The notes below the pieces were generated by a model, which made no database searches, was not told where the DNA came from, and was given only the letters and a program-made list of their open reading frames with translations. Shown one piece after another: positions 38,013-48,981 of a DNA stretch of 64,000 nt (position 1 is the stretch's first letter; each line of letters begins with the position of its first letter). The stretch comes from Liolophura sinensis. Lineage: Eukaryota; Mollusca; Polyplacophora; Chitonida; Chitonidae. The DNA is taken from assembly GCF_032854445.1 (NCBI RefSeq), contig NW_027017957.1:436001-500000 (forward strand), read 5' to 3'. Position numbers and translations under genes: made by a program.

Positions 38013-38396
38013 ATGGAGACGTTCAGAGCAGAAATTGCTGCAAAAATTGAAAGTTTCAGTGTTTATAGTGAAAACGGAGCCTGTCGAGTGTGGACTGGAC
38101 CATTGACGAGGGATGGTCGATATGGTCTTGCCTCCTACAAAGACCCCGTCACACATCGATGGAAGAAGAAACACATCAGTAGACTTGTTTATATGGCCAG
38201 ACAGGGGCTGTCACATTTAGATCCCAAGCTTGATTGTTCACACGTGTGCCACAACACACGCTGTGTAAATGTGGACCACATAAGCTTGGAACCACATTGT
38301 GTTAACAATAACAGGCAGCACTGCTGTCTCGGCCATGGGCAGTATGCAAGTTGCATGTTGCATTTAAGACTGAGCAGGTTGGTTTCCCCTCATTAA
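38013..38396 (+). CDS. His-Cys box (I-PpoI-like) homing-endonuclease-type protein
   Basis: An intact 127-residue frame from ATG 38013 (an in-frame TTG lies 6 bp upstream). It carries the zinc-binding loop seen in His-Me finger homing endonucleases. Taking the frame from that TTG, key residues are C26, R59, H79, C81, C86, H91, N100, C106, H110 and C116, within SHVCHNTRCVNVDHISLE and HCCLGHGQYASC. Spacing from H79 to C81, C86, H91, N100 and C106 equals that of I-PpoI residues H98, C100, C105, H110, N119 and C125 (general base, first zinc site, metal-binding Asn, start of second zinc site). Predicted role: a metal-dependent DNA endonuclease, acting in the nucleus. It sits inside a transposon, tail to tail with the transposase, and AATAAA follows at 38401. 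Whether it cuts for element spread or is cargo is unknown. Confidence 0.8.
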   Translation: METFRAEIAAKIESFSVYSENGACRVWTGPLTRDGRYGLASYKDPVTHRWKKKHISRLVYMARQGLSHLDPKLDCSHVCHNTRCVNVDHISLEPHCVNNNRQHCCLGHGQYASCMLHLRLSRLVSPH

Positions 38397-38400
38397 AAAT

Positions 38401-38406
38401 AATAAA
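38401..38406 (+). terminator. AATAAA after the nuclease gene
   Basis: Canonical hexamer five bases past the TAA stop, inside the 90-bp gap between the convergent genes. On the other strand a variant ATTAAA (38449-38454) lies about 30 bp past the transposase stop. Confidence 0.5.
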
Positions 38407-38485
38407 TAACAGATTGTTTTAGATTTTGCTCAATTTCTGTTATCATTTTTTAATTTCTTTCATAAGCAACAACAGCAGTGACAAA

Positions 38486-40561
38486 TTATATACAAAATTG
38501 GCGGTTACAAATATCTAGTGTATGTGTGATCTGTTTGGGTGTTGTCCAGTTGTCCCTTGGCATAGTCAGTTTTTTTTCTTCTGGATTTGAAAGCCTGTAC
38601 TCAATGTGCTCTCGAAGTTTTCTGGCTGTATTGCGGAGTGATCTCCCCTTAACTGTCTGTCGCTTCTTATAAACCTTGTGGTACTGGTTCACCCTTTCAA
38701 TCTGTTGTACTGTTCTCTCGCTCCTAGGTGAAATACTGGCGCCGACAGCTTGAAGTTTGGCAGCCGTGGACTTGTCCTGGCCATTGTTAAGTCTGTGGAT
38801 TGTGGACGCCGCCCTCCCCTCCATATTTCTGCTGTAGTTTACATTCTTGGGCAAGGAGACGCTGAGTGATCTGTTGACAGCTTCGCACTTTTGAGTGCTG
38901 GTGTTCATCCGGAGACTGGTGACGGCTGTCTCGCTCAACCTCATGTGCAGTACTTCGGTCAATAGTTTCCTGTCGTTGTCATCCATGTTAAAAGGGCAGA
39001 GTTTACTGGTGGATAAAAACAGGGACCTCTCCCACCAGCTGCTGGTTTCCCCTCCGGAGCAAACCACACTGTTCCTGCGGCATTTGGAACAGTCCCCACC
39101 GTAACACCTGACCGTTGCATCCACAACCCTGGGTAGGCAAGTTTTTATTTTCCTCATGTCACCAATGTGCTCAGACATAAGTTGAGAAAATATCAAGCTA
39201 CACCTGGTCTTAACATCCTGACTCAACACCTTCTGTGCTTTCTTCCTGGCTTCCCTCGTTCGGCCCTGTCCTTCGAACATGGCATCGCTGAAGTTAGCCT
39301 GGTTACATTTCTTGAACTGGGATCTACCAAGGTGCGTGGGGTCTGCTAACCGTTCGACCTCCCACAGTGGCTCGACCAGTCGGATGCCGTCCTCCACTCC
39401 CTTGGCTGACCTGGAGTCGCCGTCTGTGGTTACATGTTTGGCTAAAACACCTTGTCTCGCCAATCCCTCGCCAATCTCGTTCCCCATATTATACTCGGAC
39501 CAGGGGGCATGTGGGTTTGTGTTCGCTGTGCACTCCTCGTTTCCTCCAGGGCACTTTACTTGGAAGCCTTTTCCTCTTAGCCAGGACCCAGTCCAACACA
39601 ATTTATTCTTCAGTGCTGCGGAGACAATGTATTGCTTGTCTGTTGATGTCTCCACAGCCAGGGAAATTGCTTGTGAAGCATTCTGGCCCGGTTTCTTGGG
39701 ACTGGTTATGGTAATGCTGTTGTAGCGAGTGTCTGTGGCCAGATCTATTGTGCTGTCATCCTCTCCTCTTTGCCTTTTGTATGCCTTTACCTCTTCCACC
39801 TTATTTGCCATATCCTCTCTGTTCAGCTTTGCGATTGCAGATGCGACATGGTTTGCAGTGCGATGCATGTTCCTACGAGTGGCAGGCGGCACGTCCATCG
39901 CTGCAAATAGGAGTCTGGCTCGGGTGTTCCCCATTGGTGTGTCCTGGAGGCCTACTTGAAGAGCTCGGTTCACCGCCGCAGCTTTTTGGCCAGGTCTGTT
40001 GCATTCTACCTCTTTGTAGAATTTGTGGAAGCCAGATACATAGTCACAGTCACAGCACTTAAAACTGAACGCCCAGGCTAAACCCCACTTTTTCTCTGCA
40101 GCTATCTCTAACCTGGGCAGTGGACAGTGGTCCTTGGTCTCACTGTGCTCAAGCATAACTTTGTTCCATATACACACCATTTTCTGTATATCTATGAGTC
40201 GCATTCCTTCAGCAGCCCATTCCCGCTCATGTGTATCTCTGTCTGATCCAGCCGTGGAATCTACCTTGCACCGTCTTGGCCGCTGTATTCTCTTTGTGTC
40301 AGGCTGGTGTGTTCTTACAGCCTCCTGATTGGGCTGGAAATCTGTGTCCATCAAGGAACACCCATGCACAGGATTCAGCATGTCTGTAACTGCTGACAGG
40401 TTATTTGAGCCATTCTGGGCCTTTCCAGCTTGAAATCTAGACTGTTTCCTCTTTCTGTCTCCCTTCATGGTATTTTGGGGTAGATTGTTTGCCTTGTTAA
40501 CTGTCAGACTGACCAATATAGGTGTACTTGGTGGCTGCCTGATTGGAAATGTTAAATTCAT
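38486..40561 (-). CDS. DDE-type (Mutator-like?) transposase, 691 residues, intact
   Basis: Single uninterrupted frame from ATG 40561 to TAA 38486. Residues 1-115 are basic and low complexity. A Cys cluster at 169-172 (FKCCDCDYVSGFHKFYKEV) is followed by NRALQVGLQDTPMGNTRARL. Candidate catalytic acids are D277 (in TDTRYNS), D380 or D382 (in TTDGDSRSAKG) and E560 in the motif STQKCEAVNRSLS, a C-x-E-x-x-N pattern usual around the last acid of Mutator-like and Kolobok-like transposases. Further Cys motifs (337-344, 486-501) suggest zinc sites within the catalytic region. Many invertebrate genomes hold proteins of this general kind. The role inferred is cutting and joining of the element ends. The family assignment rests on motif memory; a profile search would decide between Mutator-like, Kolobok-like or a new group. 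Confidence 0.7.
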   Translation of the reverse strand: MNLTFPIRQPPSTPILVSLTVNKANNLPQNTMKGDRKRKQSRFQAGKAQNGSNNLSAVTDMLNPVHGCSLMDTDFQPNQEAVRTHQPDTKRIQRPRRCKVDSTAGSDRDTHEREWAAEGMRLIDIQKMVCIWNKVMLEHSETKDHCPLPRLEIAAEKKWGLAWAFSFKCCDCDYVSGFHKFYKEVECNRPGQKAAAVNRALQVGLQDTPMGNTRARLLFAAMDVPPATRRNMHRTANHVASAIAKLNREDMANKVEEVKAYKRQRGEDDSTIDLATDTRYNSITITSPKKPGQNASQAISLAVETSTDKQYIVSAALKNKLCWTGSWLRGKGFQVKCPGGNEECTANTNPHAPWSEYNMGNEIGEGLARQGVLAKHVTTDGDSRSAKGVEDGIRLVEPLWEVERLADPTHLGRSQFKKCNQANFSDAMFEGQGRTREARKKAQKVLSQDVKTRCSLIFSQLMSEHIGDMRKIKTCLPRVVDATVRCYGGDCSKCRRNSVVCSGGETSSWWERSLFLSTSKLCPFNMDDNDRKLLTEVLHMRLSETAVTSLRMNTSTQKCEAVNRSLSVSLPKNVNYSRNMEGRAASTIHRLNNGQDKSTAAKLQAVGASISPRSERTVQQIERVNQYHKVYKKRQTVKGRSLRNTARKLREHIEYRLSNPEEKKLTMPRDNWTTPKQITHTLDICNRQFCI

Positions 40562-41434
40562 ATTTTTCCTTTCTGTTTATATATTGTAGATGCCAATGTG
40601 ACACCCTTTGATGTTACTGTGCAGAGTAATAACCTGCTGTGAGACAACAGCAATGGTGCAGGGAGGTTTTTGCATGGTGAGCTGGTCAGCCAATCAGCAG
40701 TCATGGGGGAGGAGGGCAGGGGGGGGGGTGCCTGGCTGGGTGGTCTTTTAAAGGGTTTCATCATGTTATTCAGTGGGGAACTGGGATACTAGTCTTTTCT
40801 TAAGTCCTGTCCACTAAAAAAGTGCCTGTGAGTAGGTCTTCATCACCTTGAGGCATTATTCTTGCTTTGATTTTGGTCACAAGTGATTGTTCCGAAATCG
40901 TGACAATCCGCTTTGATACCCCCTACCACACTGTCAGTCAATTTTTTTCACATAGTTGCTGAAGCAAATGTCTTATATTTTGACATTTAATTGTGAGATA
41001 AATTACCTATATTTTGATGTATGCTTTGACACTTTTGATATTTAACTTTGATATTTAAAGCTGCTCTGAGTAGAAAAGTCTTCTTAAAAATGTATATTTC
41101 TCTAAATGGTTGCTTTTGAAAAGTCTAAAGTGCTCTGTCAATGTGATTTTTTTAACTTTTCTTGCAGATAAATATCTTGTCTTTCCAAAACAGTTGACCT
41201 GATGGAGATATCTCGAACGGTATATGCACTGCAAGGCTTCAAAGTTTACCCCTCAGAGTTTTTTCACCCTGGAAAAAAGACACATGTTCAAGATGGGGGT
41301 ACCCCAACTTGAACTCATTCAACTCCAAAGTTTCTGCATGTATCAAGCCCTAATTTTGCCTGTGAGGTTCAGAAGTGTCAGGAATTGTGTGGTGCAAAAA
41401 TTATTGATTTCGAAAAAAGGTGGCTGGTGTGATA

Positions 41435-41887
41435 GGACACAGACCCCCATTACAACTTCCGTTTTTCGGTAGGGACGATTGTAGTTCTGTGAATTTTAGG
41501 GTATAAAGTCTTTTTTTGCTCCCAGGCGTCCATTTTTGGTGCACAGGTGCATGCTTGGTATTAAAATGCTGGAAACTGTCTAAACTTTGAGGAGGTATGA
41601 GCTTTATTGATGAAAGTTTGAAATTCTGGGCGAGAGGACACAAGGTATGAGGTAGTGATGAGGCTGCGAGTGACGTCCCCTTGGCGTTGCTAGGCACGCC
41701 TCCCAGCTGCCGGCATGGAAAGGTCCAGATTTTGACGGTCAACCTATGTCAAGATTTTTATGGCTTCTTTCTCACAGGCTGGGCCAGGTATGCACCAAAG
41801 CTTAATGGCCACGGAATGTTTGGGACTGAGCTACAGCGCTAGACGTTAACATTGTCGCTTATGGAAAATTAATGGGGGTCCGAGGCC
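41435..41887 (+). repeat. Right 453-bp terminal direct repeat
   Basis: Same orientation as the left repeat, offset by 4,133 bp, same length. Preceded by GTGTGATA and followed by ATATGGTA. With the left repeat it encloses the two genes. Confidence 0.9.
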
Positions 41888-42960
41888 ATATGGTACTGTA
41901 TAAAAGAAAACGAATCTCCGCTGGGCAGTAAGCGCAGAAGCCTATTAGAGTACTCTCCCTTGAAAGTGAGCTAAAACGTTGTAGCATTTATTGGTGCTGA
42001 AATGCTTAAAACTGAAGTATATCACCCCCCTCCCCCCTCTCCTCCAGCACATCTGGACGTGTCAATAATAATTTAATATTCACAAGAGTTAGCTCTGTTT
42101 CTTTAGTAAGCTCTCACAAAGGGCCTGTAAAAGTTATTGTCAACGAGATCCCAGCAAAACACCTTTGCTCGCTACCAAAATTGCCTTTAGTCAGTGTCAT
42201 GTAACAATCAAAGCTCTACACATTGATACGTAGGAAGTCATATTATTGCCAAAAGTTGCAGTTAGAATGCTTTTGTATACATAATGTTACACTCCATCTT
42301 ACACGTGTTACACTTACAGCTTAAACACCAAGAACTCATTCTTTCGGGTGACGTAATAATTAATCAAAAGCAAGTTGCATGCTGGACAATGGGCGTGAAG
42401 AGCATTTTGCTTTACAATGCCATACAACAACACAGCCTATACTACTCTCTTCGAATAACTAATAACAAAATGACTAAATGTTTATTATCCTTCTCTAACA
42501 CTATTAAAGACGTACACGTGGACTAAACCCAAAGCTGCAAATTCAGTATGGTAATGGGCAAATGGTCACACATAACCGGTGAAATACGGACTCTTGTCAG
42601 ATTTAACTCAGTCGATAGGGATTAATTTAACTGTTCTTGTGAACGCATAGATAGTAGCAAATTACAGGCCTCTGGCACCATGGCTAAAGCAGAATTTGGC
42701 AAAAAGGATGCAGTGATGATAACTGCGATTTGCTAGAAATCATTGGTCTAGAATACTCAAAATGCTGTATTGTCATTACATTTAGCATACAATCACATTA
42801 AAATAATGCAAGGGAACCAGGCTTCGGGACGCTTAGTCCACCAGCAGAATCGTGGTTTATGCAGGAATACCATATAATTAAAGAAGACAGGACTCACTAA
42901 ACGAATGCAGCGACAACAGTTTGATAGCTGACACGTAGCCGGAGCAATTCGGCCTCAAGA
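41888..42960. other. Non-coding stretch with a local-repeat fragment
   Basis: No gene recognised. The part 42655-42872 matches the long local repeat described at 52.7 and 54.7 kb (AATGCAAGGGAACCAGGCTT, CTTAGTCCACCAGCAGAATC). Confidence 0.6.
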
Positions 42961-43319
42961 GTGAGTGAGTGAGTGCTTCGGGTTTAACGTCGTACTTAAT
43001 CAATTTTTCAGTCATGTGACGACGAAGGAATCCTTTAGAGTGCATGTGATGTGCCTCCTGGTTGCAGGGCGGATTTCTGTCACTCTTTTACCTAGTGCTG
43101 TATCACTGAGACGCCTTAATCGAAGGCAAGTATGCCGCCCCCGCCCGAGCCATTGTACTGATACGAGACAACCAGTCGTTGTGCTACCCTCTTTATGCTG
43201 AACGCCAAGCGAGGAAGTTACAACTTTCTCTTTTAAAGTCTTAGGTGTGACTCCACCCAGGATTTAACCTAGATCCGGAAGAGGACGCTCTACAGCTGTG
43301 CTATCGGGGCCGGTTACCA
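42961..43319 (-). mobile_element. Second SINE family (tail with ACTC repeats)
   Basis: Read on the minus strand it starts CCGGCCCCGATAGCACAGCT, with a tRNA-like head, and ends in a GTTAAACCCGAAGCACTCAC type tail (GAGT repeats on plus). A diverged copy lies at 61957-62275. Its body is unrelated to the V-SINE-like family. Assignment as tRNA-derived is inferred from the head sequence. Confidence 0.65.
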
Positions 43320-46059
43320 TGGCTTGAGCATTACGTAAATAAAGAAAATGCAGTTAAGTTAACTGCTATTTCTTAGTCGTCACAGTCCTTGAATACAAAA
43401 CATTCGGTGTTGTCATCACCTTTAACATACAATAATATTAAAAAGTGCAAACGGACCAGCCTCATTATTGTTGTACTGTTTCCACGGTTAAATCAGATCA
43501 TGTTGACAGTTCACATCAGTAAAGCTTTTATGTCCAGTGTACATGTAAATGCTATATAATAGCAACACCCTCTAGCTCCATGGTTTATGCACAGTAATAG
43601 AATCACTGAAGAAATACAAAAATAAAGTCATGTGTCCTCAAGCGCTTTTACTCAACTATTATTTTAAATATCGAGGTTATCTAGCATGGGTGCTTTGACT
43701 TCACATTGTATCAGACTGAATTCACCGACACACTGCTTGCGATATTCTTGTAGATTACTCTATCTTAAAAATACTCCAACGAAGTAAATTGCATGATTCC
43801 AAGCGATTATTTGAGAAAAATTAAAAATGAATTAAAGCAAAAAGACTTAAAGTATTCTTGACAGACCATACGGCAATGGATATTTGCATCACCAACAAGG
43901 AAACATTGTAAAGCTGTTTAGATATGTATGTGATTAACATTTTACGCCGAATTCAAGAATATTTTACATATGACTGGTAATGGTTGTTGATGGAGGAGAC
44001 TATGTGGTAAACCTCTGCAATTCGACAAATTCGATTTAATGGGGTCAAAGAATCATCAAGAACCAGATTCCAACATGCGGTTTATTTGGCCATTGAACAA
44101 CGGGATGCGACGAATCAGAGGCTTGAGTTTACTGGCCTAGAGAAAACATTTGATGACTATCAAAGAATAAATTACACTGCCAAATTATTTTATTAGATTG
44201 AGCTAAATGTTACACTACATCCAAAGAGGGGCGTTTCTAAACGATCTGTTTATAATATGGTGTTTGATGAAAATTTAGAATCAATGCGACAACACTCGAT
44301 AAACTTACACGGCCAAAGTTAGGTTGTAAGAAAACATCGCATGAGACGATACCGTTGCTATTTATTACCCAAAGGCTACTTTTTTTCCAGATGGGTTTTC
44401 AAAGCGTTTTCAAATTACACAGACTGAAGTTAGCTTGTTACAAGGTGCTAACTGTTTGGTTTTCCTCGCATTTAAATGATAGGTCACTATTTCATCGTCT
44501 TCTGAAGTCATCCAGTTTCAGGTGACGTGAGCAATCGAAGTTAGGAGAGGGAAAACATGCAGAGGAACACAATGTTTCACAGGAGAGAATTGTACTTATT
44601 TCCGTAAAAGGACTGCGTGTACAATGCGATAGGTGCACAATGAAAGGAGTTCCTGAGATCATTACATTCAAGGTCGTCACCTGTCGCCATTGGTTGCTAC
44701 TCTGTGGAGTTGACCAATCACTGTGGTTTTCAAATACTGAGAGCATAAGCTAGGTTAGAGTATTACTCGACCACTAGCACTGATTAGCCAGTGGTAGTCT
44801 GGCACGATAATTTCACTAGTTGATCGTGACAACAATGGTGTATTGCCCTTGAGTGGTAGCTCGAAACAATGACCGGCAGGACTGATTCACAGAAATTAAG
44901 GTTGAATAAAACGCGAAGGTGATCCTGTCAGACAATACCTCTATAAAGATTATTTGAAAGAAAAGCTTAATTAGCACAAAACACCCTGTATAACTTAGAA
45001 AGAAAATAAAATTAGAACATACACCACAGGGAGGTAATACCATTTTTGTAACAAAATTTTCTTTGTATATCTGATCATAACGCCAAACAAAACAAACTAA
45101 AGCACAGACGACGTTAGGTGCTGTCTAATTTAGTAATAACTTTCATATATTCGTTGATTCAATAATTATCAGCTTTGCGTGGAAGAGGCCTCGTATAATT
45201 TCCTGGGGCTGGTTTTTCACTCTCGGTTGTCAGCATATGCATTTAATTTTCATCATTAACGAGATATACCCCTCGACGCGAAAAGTTTTCACCTATTTTT
45301 CTTTTATTCGCGCTCATTATTATAATCAGTAATCAGTTTGCAATCCCTCATTCATGCACATGTAATCCTCACCAGCCCGAAATTTTCCATTTACTAAACG
45401 TTATATCGATCATCTGCCAGTTTTAAACAACCCACATGTTGTAAAGGATGTAAAAGACATTTACCCATTTTTGCTGGAATAAAAGAAAACCACACACTCT
45501 CTAGATGGTACATTCTCTCTGGATCTACCAATAAAGCAGTTCCGGGTCAATAATCCAAAGGCCAATTCCCAAAACGACGTTTAACACAAATTATCAAAGA
45601 ACTAAGAAAGTTTATAAAGTACGAAAATAGGAGGTAACCATACAAAGAGAAATTGTCGTCAATTTTTAAAGATGTAGGAAAGACACAAGGTATGTTCTAG
45701 GCGACTGAGTGAAATCAGCCTTAACTTTTTTCCAGGAGTTACACTTACATTTTATAACTTGCTCTGTAGACTAAATATATACACACATCACTGACATAAA
45801 ACACCACTGGGTATTGTAATCAGCCATAAGATATTCGTCCAAGCTTTTCACTTCTGACAGGTAGTGTTAGGGGTCTGTATAAGTATCATCACACACACAC
45901 ATGCACCACACACACCACACACACACACACACACACAACACACACACACAGTTAGGGACTCTATAAGTATCATCACACACACAGAGTTAGGGGACTGTAT
46001 AAGTATCATCACACACATAAGTATATCTCTGTATCTGAATTGCGTGATAGCAAAAACAA
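43320..46059. other. Non-coding region with old repeat fragments
   Basis: No gene recognised. It contains another local-repeat fragment (43410-43475, TTTAACATACAATAATATTA), a very degraded minus-strand SINE (about 43932-44012), and 45350-45610, which matches 58330-58480 in part (CTCACCAG, ATTAAACG, CATCTGC). Confidence 0.5.
45866..46022. repeat. (CA)n-rich minisatellite
   Basis: Three copies of a unit with GTTAGGG..CTGTATAAGTATCATC separated by runs of CA. It abuts the Harbinger element on its left. Confidence 0.9.
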
Positions 46060-46415
46060 ATAGGGCCGAATTCATAAAAGTCGTTTAAGGTGTGTGCAGT
46101 TAAAACGCACTTATCTTTTTACACGGAGGATAAAACACTATTGTCCGCGGACAGCTAAACGACTGTCTAAACGATAAGTCAGAGCTTCGATGATCGTCCG
46201 TTTAGCTGTCCGCGATTACTTGTGAATGAATGCCTGTCGTCTCATTGTTCGGTACGGTATGCGTGGTGTAAGACGTCATAAAAGTAAGTATAATACAAAT
46301 AGACAGCGGGAGTGAAACATACTCAAACAGCGCCAACAGTGTGATGTTTGAAATATGGTCACACTAAACCGACGATACCACGCTGAATGTACTGTGCATT
46401 TCAATTCATCCAAAA

Positions 46416-47599
46416 TGTCAGGAAAGAAGAGAGGGGAAATTTTTTCCTATGAGCAGCGAATGGGTCCTCATTGAGATAATTAAGGTCGACCACACTGTCG
46501 TAGAAGATAAGAGTTGTGACACATCGGCCAACAGAAAGAAGCAGGCAGCATGGGAGAAAATCTCCAAAGAAATGTCTGCTAATTATCCCGAACTACCAAA
46601 ATCGTCTGCGAAGGATCTACGAGAGTTGTGGAGGAGGATGAAAACAAAGGCAAAGCGATGGTTGAGCGAAAAAAATCGATCTGCACAAAACTGGTGGTGG
46701 AGCGGCTGATGTTGGTGAACTTGGCCCTGAAATCATGGCTATCTTGGCAATCATTTGCTGCGGATCTGGAGCAAATACGATGTAGATGATGATGCAATGC
46801 CAATGTTTGAAGGATTGGCACAAACACAAACAGACATCGATAATGTTACAGCATCGACTAGCACGGCGGACTTACAAGAAAGGTATTTCAAAACTTTTCA
46901 TCGCAATGTGGTATCTTGATAGTACAGTAATTATTACAGCTTTTATTTTCTGACTTATCCAGCACCGGTTGTGTGCCTCATAGAACTGTCTGCAGTATAA
47001 TTTTCACTGTAAACCGGACCTTATGTGCAGATTGTATGGTGAATCAGGAAGGAAAGAATATTCCAAAGTGTTTAATACCGAACAATAAATGGGCACCATA
47101 GCAGGTTTTTCTTCTTAAAACATTGTTATTTATTCTTTAAATAATCAAAGTGCATATATCATTGTTCTATTACAGGGCAAATCGAGAATATTCCGAGAAC
47201 ATTTCTTCTGCCGAAGAACACGAGGAACTAGAAGGTCGTGGCGCCCTTGATATAACGCAGAATACCCAACCATCCAAGCCTACCCTCATATCAACTGGGT
47301 AAGATGTGTTTCTTAAAGGGTTGCACTTCGCACTTGAGCTGCTGTCATCTACATTGTCCATATGTATTCCTTACTGCACTTTTCAGGGAAAAAAGACATC
47401 CTCAACAGCTACACGTCATGAGTCGGGACCGGTACTGCAGAAGACGACTGAAGTATTTTCTTACCTAAAAGAGGAACATGAAGCAAAGATGGCGTTGATT
47501 GAACTTCAAAAAGAGGCAGCAATATGCAAACGAAAAGCCTACGAAGCGAAATCTGATTACTACAAAGAAAAACTTAGACGCAAGCGTATTGAATTGTAA
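46416..47599 (+). pseudogene. Harbinger Myb/SANT-like DNA-binding protein, frameshifted
   Basis: Starts ATG 46416 (MSGKKRGE). The trihelix/Myb-like part reads VLIEIIKVDHTVVED, AAWEKISKEMSANYPELPK and RELWRRMKTKAKR, with the conserved KTGGGAADVG just after it. A one-base shift near 46462 separates the start from VLIEII, and another in the A run near 46669-46675 precedes KTGGG. Introns at about 46883-47175 and 47299-47386 have GT..AG borders. The last exon encodes a Lys/Glu-rich coiled-coil (VFSYLKEEHEAKMALIELQ) ending at 47599. In Harbinger systems this protein binds the transposon ends and helps bring in the transposase. Here it is broken. Confidence 0.75.
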
Positions 47600-48020
47600 A
47601 ATGATTTCTATCTTTGAATTAAATAAGACATTGTCCAGAAACTGTTTGCTTTGTTTTGCTCACTGATGGAAATGTTGCACAACGAATATCTGTCGAAATA
47701 GGTTGCCTCGTAAGTCCGCTTCAACCGCGTTCAGTGGTCGAATTGGTTCCTCAAGGCTTTGTCTCGGCAGGTCCGGCTCAGGCTCGGGCTCAGGCAGAGG
47801 ATCATGTCGTCGTCTTGCCAGGTTATGTAAGCAGGCAGTTGCAACTATAATAGCCATGTTGTGGTCCAGCTGAAATTGAAGCGGCGATTAATGTACACGT
47901 ATTGAAATCTAAGTACCGTATATGAAATAAAGCTGAAATAAAAGTGACTTATGTGAGGGAACGTTATTATTTTAGTGTCGTCAGAAAATGTTCTACGTCA
48001 CACCCGACTAAACCACCGTA

Positions 48021-48981
48021 TTATAATGGATTATACTTTGAAACAATTTCAGAACTCCTCTCATTCAGGAAAATATTAAGCAAAAACGGATAGTATTGTT
48101 TCAATAATTTCCAAACAGTTTCTGCGGACAAATTGTTTATTGTGGTTTTGTGAAATAAACTGACATTGCATTTACTTACTGAACACCTCAGATGCATTCC
48201 CTTGGAAATGCATGGAAATCTTTTCTTCCAAATCCCAAATGCTCTTTCAATCACTCCCCTTGTTCTTCTCTGAGCAGTATTGTAACGAATCTCTGCTGGT
48301 GTCATCGGATTGCGAATAGGAGTGAGCAAAATACCTTGGCATTCTCCTGTCTGGAATTTACGGAATAGTTCCGACTCCTCAAATACCCGAGAGTCATGTG
48401 CTGAACCATACCATCTGGCAACAACGTTCGTGAAGATAAGTTGATGGTCACACATAAGCTGACAGTTGAGGCTGTGATATCCGTTCCTGTTTATAAACCG
48501 TAAAGCATCCCTGCCACCAGGATTTACAATTGCTACATGGGAGCCATCGATAGCTGCAACTACTCGTCTTTCTTGCAGTGTGTCGGGGAAATGAATAAAC
48601 TGCCTTTTCCTGGCACAAATCGCGGCAGTGACACGATGAATAGCCCTGCAACACGAAGCTTGTGACACTCCACACGTCCCCAACATCCATCTGAAACGAT
48701 GCTCTCGCATAGAATCGTACTGCAACTGTTAACTGTTGAAGAGGAGTTAGTGCATGATTCCTCCTGGTTGCGGGCAGAAGGTCATCTTGTAATAAATTCA
48801 GCAGCCAACGAAACGATTCTTTCGAGATCCTGCAACGTCTTATGAATTTTGTATCATCGTATTTCTCTAAGGGATTTATTCTAGTCTCAAAAACCCTGAC
48901 GGCATGCCCATGATCACGGCGCATCTGTACCTCTTCCCCTGCCTCGTCCTGAGCAAACTCTAACACTGCTAGGGCATCCAT
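48021..48981 (-). pseudogene. HARBI1-like DDE transposase, one frameshift
   Basis: ATG 48981 (MDALAVLEFAQ) to a stop at 48021. The N-terminal part has RRCRISKESFRWLLNLLQ and LTPLQQLTVAVRFYA. The rest lies in another frame from about 48672: GVSQASCCRAIHRV, then AAIDGSHVAIVNP (first Asp), WYGSAHDSRVFEES (second Asp) and RRTRGVIERAFGIWKKRF (Glu), the intact DDE set of PIF/Harbinger nucleases. The frame change lies between GDV and GVSQ, best explained as a loss of two bases or gain of one. No other break is seen, so decay is recent or slight. Length matches the family (about 310-320 residues). Confidence 0.88.

Larger units (their letters stand above)
37302..41887. mobile_element. Composite element: nuclease and transposase between 453-bp direct repeats
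   Basis: A 4,586-bp unit. Both ends are the same 453-bp sequence in the same orientation (37302-37754 and 41435-41887, 3 substitutions by eye, no indels). Between them two intact genes face each other: a 129-codon His-Cys-box nuclease on plus and a 691-codon DDE-type transposase on minus, stops 90 bp apart. The outer ends are imperfect inverted repeats, GGACACAGACCCCCATTA at left and the complement of GGCCTCGGACCCCCATTA at right (15 of 18). ATAT flanks both sides, a possible 4-bp target duplication. Near-identical ends and open frames imply a recent insertion. It is not an LTR retroelement: no TG..CA ends, primer site, gag or reverse transcriptase. The superfamily is unknown to me; Mutator-like is the nearest idea. 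Confidence 0.75.

Noticed and set aside
39279-39725. Plus-strand frames opposite the 691-codon gene
   Set aside because: Antisense shadows of a strong coding frame.
37302-41887. LTR retrotransposon
   Set aside because: The direct repeats lack TG..CA ends, there is no primer-binding site or polypurine tract, and the interior encodes a DDE transposase-like protein and a nuclease, not gag or reverse transcriptase.
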